A DNA stretch of 64,000 bases, taken from NCBI RefSeq assembly GCF_965232925.1, contig NZ_CBDDRA010000002.1:330739-394738 (forward strand), written 5' to 3'. This DNA comes from Tumidithrix helvetica. GTDB lineage: Bacteria > Cyanobacteriota > Cyanobacteriia > Pseudanabaenales > Pseudanabaenaceae. Under the pieces are notes generated by a model. It saw only the letters and a list, made by a program, of their open reading frames with translations. It was not told the DNA's origin and ran no database searches. A program made the translations under genes and the position numbers. This document shows, piece by piece, positions 26,799 through 36,464 of this stretch. Position 1 is the first letter of the stretch. Each line of letters begins with the position of its first letter.

Positions 26799-27420
26799 GG
26801 GGTGCAACTTCATGATTTTCACTACGGCTTCTATAGCAATCCGATCTGATTTGTGAGAACAGAAAATGCTCGTAGAGTTCATTTCACCAAACCCTATCTC
26901 ACGATTGATTTAGGATTGCTATAGGTCGATCTACCGATAGTTTTTATAAATCTCTTGTTGTATTTCTGGCGAGCTTATTTGTGTTTGTAGGCAATTTGTA
27001 CTATGTCCAACAAAGCTAAGCAAAAAAATTGTATAAGTTTTTTAAGTTCGCTTGTATCTAACCAACGAAAATCATTCATAAAACCTACTGGTCTTATGAG
27101 TATCTTGCCTATAATTCAAAACCAGTGAAATGTTCGCAAGATGTTTCTCAAAAAAGGATTGCAATCGTCAATTTTAATAATTAATTAACCTACTAATAAA
27201 AGTTATAAAAAATTTGTAGTTGTTTAGGCTTTTGATGATGAGCAATCGAAATATTAATGATAAAAAGCTTAAAAATATTCGATGGTTAGGACAAAATCTA
27301 TAAACTAAAAAAATAATTTAAATTGCATAAGATAAATGAAACGATGCATTGTATCCAATAAAACCAAAGTAAGAGGCATTTGATTGATAATATCTAAGAT
27401 GCGGTCAATGATAAATTGCA
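26799..27420. other. Spacer between the two PatA-like genes
   Basis: 622 bp without a gene. It contains a 94-bp hairpin-forming element (26831-26924), then about 500 bp of very AT-rich DNA with no recognisable feature. It suggests that the second regulator has its own promoter. Confidence 0.6.
26831..26924. repeat. MITE-like palindromic element
   Basis: A 94-bp imperfect palindrome. The outer arms are exact: CTATAGCAATCC at 26831-26842 and its reverse complement at 26913-26924. The similarity continues inward through TGATTTGTGAGA/ATCAATCGTGAGAT and closes near the centre. It encodes nothing. I know similar CTATAGCAATCC ends from miniature elements scattered in cyanobacterial genomes, but copy number in this genome cannot be seen. 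Confidence 0.75.
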
Positions 27421-28686
27421 ATGATCTATCTTTCACAAGAAGAAGTACTTAGCCAACCCGATGCGATCGCCATGTCAAGTACTCCTCAAAATTTGGGAAA
27501 TAGTCTCAGTACTGTAGCTGACAATCAGGTTGTTTCAGGTGCTACATTACATATCCTCCTTGCCGCCATGCGCGTGATGAGCCGCTCAGTAGGTATTTTA
27601 CATATTGAAACTGCCTATCATCGTTGGAAGGTTTTGCTTAAAGGGGGGGGCTTAGTACTGATCGAAGAAGAGGGGCAGATAATCCCTACACTCGTACGAA
27701 AATATGCGGGTAAAGGGTTACAGTTTTCTCGCGTACCAGACTGGGAGAAAAAACAAGCAAATCGTCCTTTTTGTTTTCCCTTTGTTACCCAAGTCTATAA
27801 ACGATATCCCGATCACACAAAGCAAGTACTTCGAGAGATCATTTTAGAAAGTCTACTGGCTTTACACCTCGAAGATAAGTTTTCATTTGTTTGGAAACCT
27901 ATAAACGACCTTTCGATCGATCTGCCAATTTTGCAGTTAGCATTACTGGAGGGTAATGCCAGTGGAGAAGCCAAACAATGGCAGCAGTTTCAATGTGTCA
28001 AACATCCTTACCAGCAGGTTCAACTTTTAGACGCTGCAAATTTACTCGCAAGGGTCGGCAATGATAATTTCCCGCTATTTGCCAAAGTCACTACGGGGCA
28101 ACATCGCATTAGTGAGATTGCCGATAGTTTCAAACAACCGCTATTTCGTACAGCACTATTACTAGATAAGTTGGCTCAAAAGAAAATAGTTTCAATTTTG
28201 CCGCTTGCAGATCGTCAATCTGCCGAGAAATTAGGCGAAATGGGTGGCTTAAACCCACCTTCAGAACCTAGCGCAGGGAGCCATGAGCCCAAAATATTTG
28301 TGGTCGATGACTCGCCTGTGTTACTGCGACAATTTCGACAACTACTGAGCGGTTGGGGGTATCAAGTTAATCTCACCGATAATTCAGAGCAAGCAACCGA
28401 TTTAATCGTTGCCTACGAACCAGATGTTGTCTTTATTGACATTAATATGCCCGGTCTCAGCGGATTTGAATTAATTAAGCAAATCCGTCGCCAACCCCAA
28501 TTAGCCGTACTGCCTCTCGTACTAGTAACTGCCGAGAATAGTATGACCAATAGTTTTCGAGCAAGGTGGGCAAGTTGTCGCTTTATTGCAAAGCCCCGTA
28601 CTTCTGATGAGACTGAGAAGTTTCGCGATGAGTTGCGGACGCTACTGAGAGAGATTGCCCCTTTATCTACAGATAAGTTAGTTTGA
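27421..28686 (+). CDS. PatA-like response regulator, second copy
   Basis: A 421-residue paralogue of the previous gene with the same layout. The N-terminal region repeats the pattern ('ATLHILLAAMRVMSRSVG', 'FAKVTTGQHRISEIADSF') and the receiver at about 290-410 has 'IFVVDDSPVLLRQF', Asp in 'VVFIDINMPGLSGF', 'LVLVTAEN' and Lys in 'FIAKPRT'. The two proteins are most alike in the receiver and diverge in the linker. Start ATG at 27421; a second ATG 17 codons on is possible. Probably a tandem duplication that gave two outputs to one signalling array. Confidence 0.9.
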   Translation: MIYLSQEEVLSQPDAIAMSSTPQNLGNSLSTVADNQVVSGATLHILLAAMRVMSRSVGILHIETAYHRWKVLLKGGGLVLIEEEGQIIPTLVRKYAGKGLQFSRVPDWEKKQANRPFCFPFVTQVYKRYPDHTKQVLREIILESLLALHLEDKFSFVWKPINDLSIDLPILQLALLEGNASGEAKQWQQFQCVKHPYQQVQLLDAANLLARVGNDNFPLFAKVTTGQHRISEIADSFKQPLFRTALLLDKLAQKKIVSILPLADRQSAEKLGEMGGLNPPSEPSAGSHEPKIFVVDDSPVLLRQFRQLLSGWGYQVNLTDNSEQATDLIVAYEPDVVFIDINMPGLSGFELIKQIRRQPQLAVLPLVLVTAENSMTNSFRARWASCRFIAKPRTSDETEKFRDELRTLLREIAPLSTDKLV

Positions 28687-29202
28687 CCTTAGCAAATAAT
28701 ATCGGTCAATCAATTTAGAATATAAAAAGGATAAAATTTAAATATAAAAGTCAGGGTATTCGTGTGGGATAGTAGCAGAGTAGTTACGATAGCCTCGTTA
28801 TCATGAGTTAATGCCCCATAGTTCTGCAAAACTGTACCTATTTTTGTTAATTCACAACCATTTTTAAATTTAGTTAACTAATGTAAAGCGGAGGGCTTAA
28901 AGCCGTTACCCCTAAATTTTTTTAAAGCAGGCAAGCAACTCAGAATCTGAGGGGAGTATCGCTCATAACCCTAGCTAGATAACAATCAGAGGTAAAACGG
29001 TCTGGGTAACAATAGTTATTTAACTAGCTACCTATAAATATTTAGAATCTGTTTAAGCATTTTTTAGAACAAACCTAGGAAATTTGAGGAAATAAACGGG
29101 GAATACTCAAAAAGAGTCCTTTTTAGATTTGTGCCTTATGATAATGCTTAGGAAATATACACTCCTTAGTTTTGTAGAGATAGTCCAAGTTTGATAGATA
29201 TA
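28687..29202. other. Spacer before the CheY gene
   Basis: 516 bp without a gene. A small inverted repeat (GGCTTAAAGCC) lies near 28890 and an ACTC-AAAAA-GAGT hairpin followed by a T run near 29105-29125, which may be a weak terminator. Nothing else is recognisable. Confidence 0.4.
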
Positions 29203-29562
29203 ATGGATAACTTCTTAATCATTGATGACAGTGCAGCAGAACGGCATCTACTTGCGTCACTCTTACAGGACTTGGGGCATACGGTTGATGTCTGTGAAAC
29301 CACAAACGGAGCCCTAGAGAAAATCGCCGAGAAAAAGTATTCAGCGGTGTTTTTAGATATTGTGTTACCCGATCAAGATGGCTACAAGTTTCTTCGTACG
29401 CTCAGAGCCAATCAGGAAACTGCCGAGCAGTATGTAATTCTTTGCTCGACCAAAAAGACAAAACTAGAAGTAGATTACGGATTGAAACGAGGAGCCAATG
29501 CCTACTTAACCAAGCCTGTAAGTCGAGAAACACTGACAGAAATATTACAGAAAGTGAAATGA
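29203..29562 (+). CDS. CheY-like single-domain response regulator
   Basis: A stand-alone receiver of 119 residues (PilH/PixH-like). 'FLIIDDSAAERHLL' supplies the acidic pair, 'SAVFLDIVLPDQDGYKFL' the phosphoacceptor Asp, 'VILCSTKKTKLE' the switch Ser/Thr and 'AYLTKPVS' the Lys. A TTG four codons upstream (29191) is possible, but the ATG at 29203 places the fold normally. It overlaps the CheW gene by 4 bp (ATGA). It should receive phosphate from the downstream CheA. Confidence 0.92.
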   Translation: MDNFLIIDDSAAERHLLASLLQDLGHTVDVCETTNGALEKIAEKKYSAVFLDIVLPDQDGYKFLRTLRANQETAEQYVILCSTKKTKLEVDYGLKRGANAYLTKPVSRETLTEILQKVK

Positions 29563-30074
29563 ACACAGGATCTGGTTTGCTTCTATCCTATAGCCGCTAC
29601 GTTCTTACCAGTTTGGGTGAGCAAACCTTAGTGTTTCCTGATGCCTTTGTTAGAGAGGTACTGTTGATCGATCGCGCTTCAATTTTGGCTCTTCCTTTTT
29701 ATAACCCTGCTGTGTTGGGCATTGTACATAGGCAAGGGGCTGTTATTCCTTTGTTGCTGTTACGGCAAGCTCTAGGACAGCCCAAAATTCTTGTGCCAGA
29801 GACATTAACTGTTATACATTTAACCGACTTAGCTCAAGCGATCGAGGGAGTTGGGCTGGTTGTTGACAAATTAGTAGGAAGTGTAACCTTGGAGCAATAC
29901 GAGCAAATGATTTCCCGTAAATTGGATAGTTCCCAGTCGATTTCTTCAAAAAGCGATCGTTCTAGTGGCAGTATTCCCGATCCTGACTACATTCAGATCG
30001 AGTCGCTGATTTCGCAAATTCCAAGTCAGATTTGGCAACCGCAAAGATGGCACATTCAAGCTACACCATCGTAG
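29559..30074 (+). CDS. CheW-like adaptor protein
   Basis: A 171-residue CheW-domain protein (PilI/PixI-like). 'YVLTSLGEQTLVFPDAFVREVLLIDR' and 'ALPFYNPAVLGIVHRQGAVIPLLLLRQALG' are the two conserved halves of the CheW fold; 'GVGLVVDKLVGSVTL' closes it. The ATG overlaps the CheY stop as ATGA; the open frame upstream of it is a shadow of the CheY gene. It links receptors to CheA at the membrane. The C-terminal 40 residues are Ser rich and probably flexible. Confidence 0.9.
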   Translation: MNTGSGLLLSYSRYVLTSLGEQTLVFPDAFVREVLLIDRASILALPFYNPAVLGIVHRQGAVIPLLLLRQALGQPKILVPETLTVIHLTDLAQAIEGVGLVVDKLVGSVTLEQYEQMISRKLDSSQSISSKSDRSSGSIPDPDYIQIESLISQIPSQIWQPQRWHIQATPS

Positions 30075-30153
30075 AATGGCTAGATTCAAAACACTAAATC
30101 TTAGAACTTTCTAGGTTCCGTAAACGCACATATTCCTGATTCAATCAATCTCT

Positions 30154-33100
30154 ATGGCACTTACAACCAACCAACCTTCACAGTCAGAATCTTCTAAGCT
30201 TTCAAGCAAAAAGAGCAAGAAAGCGATCGAGCATTCGCCAACAAAACAAAAACGTAGTAGAGGAACAATTGGAACTACGTTATTGGTTCTGGTTTTGGGT
30301 AGTGCCATCCTCGGTTTGGGAACCTCAGGATACCTGTACTATCGGGAATTAACCAGCGCAACGCAACGGCAGATTGAAAAAAATCTCAGTCTTCAAGTCA
30401 GTGAGATCGAGGGAAAACTCAGCCCAACTCGGCAATCGGCACTCGATTTAGCTGCGTCAGTTAAAGCACTTCATGGGATGGGAATCAAGGATCCTGAGAT
30501 CTATAAAAAGATGGTGTTCGAGCATTTCAAGCGCTTAGACTTTGCGATCTCCCTCGGCGTTGGTCAAGCTCCCAATACCTTGGTCGCAGATCGCAAGTGG
30601 TACTACCCATCCTTTTACCGCGAATTGCCTGGCGTTAAAGCTGATTTAAAAACAGGTCAACGTTTACCGGCGCCGAATGCAGATACGATCTATTCAGAGC
30701 TATTTGAATCAGACAACTACCCAGATAAAAAATACTGGCGCGAACCAACAGCGATCGAAGAAGGTCTGTGGTTGGAGCCCTATGAAGCCAGCAATGGGTT
30801 GACGCTTACTTCTTACGTTGCGCCCTTTTATAGCGATAGCAAGCAACTTGACAACAGAAAATTGCTGGGAGTAACCAGCGCAGATGTAAGTATTGTAACG
30901 CTCACACAGAAGGTGAGCAGTAACGTGTTGGGAAATGCTGGCACCTTTATTGTTCTGAGTCCAGCTGGAAATTTGCTTTCCTATCCCCCTGATGTCAACA
31001 AAGCAAAAGCACGAGAAAGCTATCTAACAGTTCCTGAATTAAAGGCAATTTGGACGCAGATACAAGGAAAAACGGCTGGAATTATCCAAATCGATGGCAA
31101 ATACTATGCTTATCGGCAAATTCGCGACATTAAATGGTGGGTATTAGCTGTCTTGCCCGAATCCTACGTTTTAGAGCAAGTGCTGCCGATCGCAGTAGGG
31201 ACGACTGTAGGGGTAGGAAGCGTTTTAATTTTGATTGTGATCTGGTTTGTCTGGTCGCTCAATCGACGGCTGAGACCTATTCTCAACGAATGCGACAAGC
31301 TGGCTGAAGAGAAAGGGGGAGAGCTACTGTTACCTAGGGGCAAGGATGAAATCGATCGCTTAGATGCCTCGTTTAACAATATGCTGGCGCAGATAGCCAA
31401 TAGCGAAGAACGTATCAAACGGGAAGTTACCCTAGCAGTTAAGGAGCAAGAGCGACTTAACGTGATCAAACTTGCGGAAAGAGAATCGGAAATCTTAGAG
31501 GGAGAAGTCGGAAGCCTACTAGATGTGGTATCTTCGCTAGAAGAAGGAGATTTGACGGTCGAAGCTGAAGTTAGCGATCGCGCAACAGGATTGGTAGCCG
31601 ACACGTTAAATCGTTTGCGGGAAAGACTTTCTGAGATTATTGCTAGCGTTTTGGGAACCGCTCAAAGAGTGGCGAGTGGAGCCGAAGATTTAGAAAAACT
31701 GGCAAGAACGGTAGCTGAGAATACAGTTAACCAAGCACAATCTGTCGCAGAAGGTCGTGCGCTCACGGAACAGGTGGCACTATCGGCGCAAAACTCTGCT
31801 AGTCAAGTTCAAATCGCCAACCAAGCGTTACAAGATGTCCAAAATACTGTGGCAGCAGGTCAAGTTGCGATTAATCAACTGACCGCTGGCATTACAGTGC
31901 TGCAAAAAGGTTCGGCGCAGATCGTGCAACGCATGAAAACCCTAGGAGAATTTGTCGGTTTAGCCGAACAGTTCGTTCAAGATCAGAGTCAAATCGCCTC
32001 CTTAACCCAGGTACTGGCAATCAACGCCACACTCGTAGCTGCCCGCGCCGCCGAGCAAAAAGATCCCAAACAGTTTACGGGTGTAGCGAGAGAATTTGAA
32101 GCGATCGCAGGACAGGTAAACGACCTAGCAACACAAACGAGTGACGGTTTGACGGTTTTGCGCCAACGCACGAGTCAGATTCAGTCGGTTGTGTCAGCCG
32201 TGGATGCTGAAGTTCAAAATCTGGGCGGACTGGTTGCAGGGTTTACATCAGGGGTTGAGCAGTCACAACTCGCATTTAACAGCGTCCAGACTACAACTAC
32301 AGAGGTCGTAGAAGTCGGTCAAAGAGTTACAGAGTCAAGTTTGGAAATCGCTTTGGCTTCTGACTCCACTGCGAAGTATATGAGTGAGATTGCAACTCTG
32401 GCACAGCGAACAGCCGATTTGACTGGCAGTGCTAGACAACAAGCCGAACAGATGGGAAGTTTGGCACAGCATTTGCTAGAGGGAATTCGCTTTTTCCGCT
32501 TACCTGACACTTTGCCAGCAAGTCCTGAAAGCGATTCGCTGGCGATCGCGAATGGGGCAAGTGACCTCAGCACTTCTGTACCTCTTGCATTTCGAGCCGA
32601 ACCTGAAGCTGAACTTGAAGCCGAAGAACCTCAAACTCAGCCTGAAGTTGAGTCTAAAATTGAGCCTGAAGCTAAGACAGAATCTGAGATTGAACCTGAG
32701 CTGGAACCAGATGACATTCCGATCGCAACACAAGACGATCGTGAAGAATTCTCCGCCAACTCCTTGCTTGACACTGAGGTGCAAGCATCACCGCAGATAT
32801 CCCCTGTACTGCCACTCGTAGTACCTGCGGCGATCGCTACGGGGCTCTCTATGGTGACTGGTGATACAACAACGCCGCAATTTGAATTAACCTCCAATTC
32901 TGAGAGCGCTCTCAATCTGACGTTGGGTCAAGACATTACAGACTTGGAAGTCGATGAGGAACTTCTGGCGATTACAGATACATACGACTCCAACGAATTT
33001 CTGCAAAGCCAGCTAGTCGAGGATTCCACACCTGTCAACACAGAAGTAAATGCAGAGGTGAGCCCAGAGATAAATCCAGTAGCAAACCTAGAAATTCAAG

Positions 33101-36100
33101 CAGAGTCAGATCCTGAAATTGTTTCAGAAATCATTCCCAGCGATGCCATTGAGCCTCTGGTAGAGATCCCAACGGCGAATATCTCAACGGCGAATACTAT
33201 AGAGAATATCCCGACAGAGAATGTAGAGAAGGTAGAGCCTCCTATCTCAGAAGAGAATCTTCCCAAACGAAGCATTTTAGAAGATGACTTCCGAGGATTT
33301 AATCTACTTAAACCAATTATCTTGTCGCGCGTTCCAGGATCTAAAGCTCCCCAAAACACGCCCAAAAACGACCCAAAAAACGACATTGTAGAGCCTAATC
33401 TTTTGGCTTCTAATCCTGAGAGCGTTCTAAAACCTCTAGAGTCTACTGTTCGAGAAAGCAGTAGTTTAGAATCGAAAGTTTCAGTGCCTGACATCTCAGA
33501 GGGCAATGTCTCGGAAGAAAGTTTCAACCTAGAAATATCTCCCAATGAAGAATTAGAAGATATTGAAATTGACGCTTCATATCTTGATGCGATGACCGAT
33601 CTTGATATCAATGAAAGATTTGATGCCATGATGCTCGACCTTGAGATGACCGAGACTCCTCCAGATGCGACCCAAGTTGAAGATCTCATGGATGAAGATC
33701 CTATGGGCGAAGTTCCAAGCGAACCTCTGAGCCTTACCCTTGGCGATCCGTTTGTAAGCCTAATTCCAGCAGTATCGCACACTTCTGATGTGGACTCTGA
33801 TAGTGATGCGAGTCCTATGGAGATTCCCGATCTAGAAGTTCAAGCGCTCGTGGAGACGCTAGCCAACGATCTAGAAGAAGGGCAAGTAAACTATCAATTT
33901 GAGCCAGCTTCTGATTTTGAGGATGATATTTTTGACGCTAACATTGACAACATATTTGCAATCTCTTCCGATCTCGATCTTGAGATTCTTGAAGACACAC
34001 CCGACTTAGAGGCAGAGACTCCATCCGATCCTTTTGTTGGAGATTTAGAAAATGATGTTTTAGAAGAAGAAAATAATATTAGTGATGCGTTCTCAGCTTC
34101 TTCTGATTTTCTTCCCCCAGTGCTTCCTCTCGAAGCAACAGTGTCCGATCCCTTCGTTGACAGGCAGGCATTTGAGCAGGAACTAACTGACTCTTTGGCT
34201 CTTCTTCGTCAGCTTGATGCAGAATTCGATGCTCCCTCACCTGATTCTGGATTGGATAGCGAACAAAGCGATCGCTCAGACATAAACACTCCTGAAACCG
34301 TTAATTTAGAAGATTTAGATATCATCGCAGACTTGCATTCCTCTACGCACGACTCGGATGTTCGTGACTTAGAAGTAGAAGAAAATGAGGATAATGAAAA
34401 CCTACCTATTTCTGTTCCTGAGGAATTGCTAGACACCTCATCAACCGAATCCTCTCCTTTTAGTATTCTACTAGACGATGAATTCAGTTCAGAAATTGTT
34501 AACGCTGAGACTGAAATTGACGAGATCTTTGAGCTTAGCATCGAAACCGATCGCGCATTAGAATTAGAAGCAGAAGCAATTCCTGAATTCGTTGCCGAGA
34601 TCGCAGAATTAGAGGACACTGACGCAATAGATGGGGTTCAAGAAGAGTCAGAAGTAAGCCAAGCGATCGCCGATAGTTCATCTGAAGATTCGGATAGAGA
34701 TACCTTAGAACCTATTCCGTCTTTTGATGGACTAAAGTCTTTTTCTAAATTTGATGAAGATTTAGATTTGGACAATATACCGACGATTGAGTTTGACGAT
34801 ATTGACGAACCTACGCTTGGCACACCTGCTGCCCCTATTCCAGTTGCCTATCACGATCCTGATTTCAGTTTCGACACCCCCATAGAGGATGCACCCAGTG
34901 ACGATGAATTTAACGATCTGATGGATCTTAACTTTGATGAGGTCACAGAAATCACGTTGGATGGCTCAACTCCGATCGCACAGAATGACGATCCACAACC
35001 CGATCCTGAATTAGAGGACGCAAGTTTAGGGCTTTATGGCTCAGAGGATGGAGATGAGGCGGTCTTTTTCACTCCCGATCCTGAAGAATTGCTGGATGAC
35101 TCAACGTACGGTTTCTTAGACGATGAAGCGATCGCGGAGCTTAAAGATGAAGTAACTGCTGAGTTGAGCGATGCATCTTTTTATCTGCCAGAATTTCAGT
35201 CAGAGACTGAAGTGCCCCCTGAAGTAAATCATGAATTGATTTCCGAACCAGAAGCTTTAGATGGCGATCGCGCCTCAGAAACGAGTCAAGTATTTACAGG
35301 CACTCCTTATGGAGATTCAGATCAAGATACTTCAGGATTCTTTGCTGCTGCCATGTCAACGCCAAAGACCCCACCCACGCCGATTTCATCCTTTGATGGG
35401 CTGAGATCCTTTTCCAACTTTGATGAAGATCTGGATTTCAATGACATCCCGATCGTTGAGCTTGATGACATTCCTGATTTTACATTAGGTATGCCTACTG
35501 CCCCAATTCCAGTTGTCTATCTAGATCCTGATTTTAGTTTTGACAAACCCATAGATGAAACGCCTAAGGATGATGAATTTAAGGAATTGCTCGATCTTAA
35601 TTTTGATGAGGTAACTGAAATCACGCTGGATGGCTCAAATTTGATCGAAGAGAAAGACGATCTCCCCTCCGATCCTGATGAATTAGCTAGCGATTCAGAG
35701 GAAGATACAACCTTACCAATTGCTTCTGAAGAATTGTTAGACACATCTATGGATGTGTTCTCTACAAGCATTCAATCTGACGATGAATTCAATGTAGATC
35801 TTGGAAATTCTGGTGATGAATTCAATATAGATCTTGGAAATGTAGATTTTGGAATAGAGGCAGCCGATGTCAGTCATGGATCTACTCATGCGGTTGAATC
35901 CCAACCAGATCTCCTTGATACAGGGATAGAATTATCTGCCGAACAGGAAACCCACATTCCAGAACCAGATACAAGTCAGTCATTTAAAGGTGCTCCCAAT
36001 GGTGATTCCGATCGAGATACTTCTGGATTCTTTTCTGTCCCTATTCCCAGCCCCAAGGCTCCACCCACCATCCCAAGTTCGCCCTTTGATGGGCTGAAAT

Positions 36101-36393
36101 CTCTGGCAAACTTTGATGAAGATCTGGACTTCGAAGCCATATCTTCGTTTGGATTTGATGATTTTGATGACGAACCTACCTTTGGTACGCCTACTCCTCC
36201 CGTTCCCGTAACCTATAAAGAATCTGATTTTAGCTTTAATATCTCGTTACATGACGCATCTGCTGAAGGATTGGAGGATGACTTATCTCATGTTAACTTT
36301 GATGATGTGTTTGATATCAAGCTTGATGGCTCAAGCACGATCGCCAAGAAAACCAATCCTAATCAAGAGCCCAAACAAACTCCCAATCCATAG
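30154..36393 (+). CDS. Methyl-accepting chemotaxis protein with giant acidic repeat tail
   Basis: A 2079-residue receptor. A basic N-terminus precedes TM1 (about 38-62). An extracytoplasmic dCache-like sensor follows (about 65-340; 'KYWREPTAIEEGLWLEPYEASNGLTLTSYVAPFY'), then TM2 (about 343-368), HAMP and a PilJ-type signalling domain to about 785, whose hairpin tip is the 'LAINATLVAARAAEQ' / 'EFEAIAGQVNDLATQTSDGL' area. Normal family members end here. This one continues for about 1290 residues of Asp/Glu-rich, low-Lys, probably disordered sequence with three 85-residue repeats (from residues 1524, 1747 and 1978). There is no GAF/phytochrome domain as in PixJ. The reading frame is intact throughout. 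Confidence 0.9.
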   Translation: MALTTNQPSQSESSKLSSKKSKKAIEHSPTKQKRSRGTIGTTLLVLVLGSAILGLGTSGYLYYRELTSATQRQIEKNLSLQVSEIEGKLSPTRQSALDLAASVKALHGMGIKDPEIYKKMVFEHFKRLDFAISLGVGQAPNTLVADRKWYYPSFYRELPGVKADLKTGQRLPAPNADTIYSELFESDNYPDKKYWREPTAIEEGLWLEPYEASNGLTLTSYVAPFYSDSKQLDNRKLLGVTSADVSIVTLTQKVSSNVLGNAGTFIVLSPAGNLLSYPPDVNKAKARESYLTVPELKAIWTQIQGKTAGIIQIDGKYYAYRQIRDIKWWVLAVLPESYVLEQVLPIAVGTTVGVGSVLILIVIWFVWSLNRRLRPILNECDKLAEEKGGELLLPRGKDEIDRLDASFNNMLAQIANSEERIKREVTLAVKEQERLNVIKLAERESEILEGEVGSLLDVVSSLEEGDLTVEAEVSDRATGLVADTLNRLRERLSEIIASVLGTAQRVASGAEDLEKLARTVAENTVNQAQSVAEGRALTEQVALSAQNSASQVQIANQALQDVQNTVAAGQVAINQLTAGITVLQKGSAQIVQRMKTLGEFVGLAEQFVQDQSQIASLTQVLAINATLVAARAAEQKDPKQFTGVAREFEAIAGQVNDLATQTSDGLTVLRQRTSQIQSVVSAVDAEVQNLGGLVAGFTSGVEQSQLAFNSVQTTTTEVVEVGQRVTESSLEIALASDSTAKYMSEIATLAQRTADLTGSARQQAEQMGSLAQHLLEGIRFFRLPDTLPASPESDSLAIANGASDLSTSVPLAFRAEPEAELEAEEPQTQPEVESKIEPEAKTESEIEPELEPDDIPIATQDDREEFSANSLLDTEVQASPQISPVLPLVVPAAIATGLSMVTGDTTTPQFELTSNSESALNLTLGQDITDLEVDEELLAITDTYDSNEFLQSQLVEDSTPVNTEVNAEVSPEINPVANLEIQAESDPEIVSEIIPSDAIEPLVEIPTANISTANTIENIPTENVEKVEPPISEENLPKRSILEDDFRGFNLLKPIILSRVPGSKAPQNTPKNDPKNDIVEPNLLASNPESVLKPLESTVRESSSLESKVSVPDISEGNVSEESFNLEISPNEELEDIEIDASYLDAMTDLDINERFDAMMLDLEMTETPPDATQVEDLMDEDPMGEVPSEPLSLTLGDPFVSLIPAVSHTSDVDSDSDASPMEIPDLEVQALVETLANDLEEGQVNYQFEPASDFEDDIFDANIDNIFAISSDLDLEILEDTPDLEAETPSDPFVGDLENDVLEEENNISDAFSASSDFLPPVLPLEATVSDPFVDRQAFEQELTDSLALLRQLDAEFDAPSPDSGLDSEQSDRSDINTPETVNLEDLDIIADLHSSTHDSDVRDLEVEENEDNENLPISVPEELLDTSSTESSPFSILLDDEFSSEIVNAETEIDEIFELSIETDRALELEAEAIPEFVAEIAELEDTDAIDGVQEESEVSQAIADSSSEDSDRDTLEPIPSFDGLKSFSKFDEDLDLDNIPTIEFDDIDEPTLGTPAAPIPVAYHDPDFSFDTPIEDAPSDDEFNDLMDLNFDEVTEITLDGSTPIAQNDDPQPDPELEDASLGLYGSEDGDEAVFFTPDPEELLDDSTYGFLDDEAIAELKDEVTAELSDASFYLPEFQSETEVPPEVNHELISEPEALDGDRASETSQVFTGTPYGDSDQDTSGFFAAAMSTPKTPPTPISSFDGLRSFSNFDEDLDFNDIPIVELDDIPDFTLGMPTAPIPVVYLDPDFSFDKPIDETPKDDEFKELLDLNFDEVTEITLDGSNLIEEKDDLPSDPDELASDSEEDTTLPIASEELLDTSMDVFSTSIQSDDEFNVDLGNSGDEFNIDLGNVDFGIEAADVSHGSTHAVESQPDLLDTGIELSAEQETHIPEPDTSQSFKGAPNGDSDRDTSGFFSVPIPSPKAPPTIPSSPFDGLKSLANFDEDLDFEAISSFGFDDFDDEPTFGTPTPPVPVTYKESDFSFNISLHDASAEGLEDDLSHVNFDDVFDIKLDGSSTIAKKTNPNQEPKQTPNP
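34723..36348 (+). repeat. Three-copy 85-residue coding repeat in the receptor tail
   Basis: Units start at 34723, 35392 and 36085, about 670-690 bp apart. Each encodes 'FDGL[KR]S...FDEDLDF', a Pro-rich 'P.[PA]P[IV]PV.Y' and 'DPDFSF', then '[ED]..DLNFDEVTEITLDGS'. Copies 1 and 2 are closest; copy 3 is more diverged at the end. A second motif, 'GDSD[QR]DTSGFF', precedes copies 2 and 3. Between 35784 and 35850 a small tandem 'DEFN[VI]DLGN' duplication is seen. Confidence 0.88.
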
Positions 36394-36464
36394 CACGCGC
36401 GCGTAAGCCCACAAGCAGAAATTCAGTCAAAAACTTGATTACCAACAGCAGTGCCTAGAGAAAT

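Noticed and set aside
32500..34823. Minus-strand Ser-rich ORFs opposite the acidic receptor tail
   Set aside because: They arise from the repetitive Glu/Asp codons of the tail and have no independent support.
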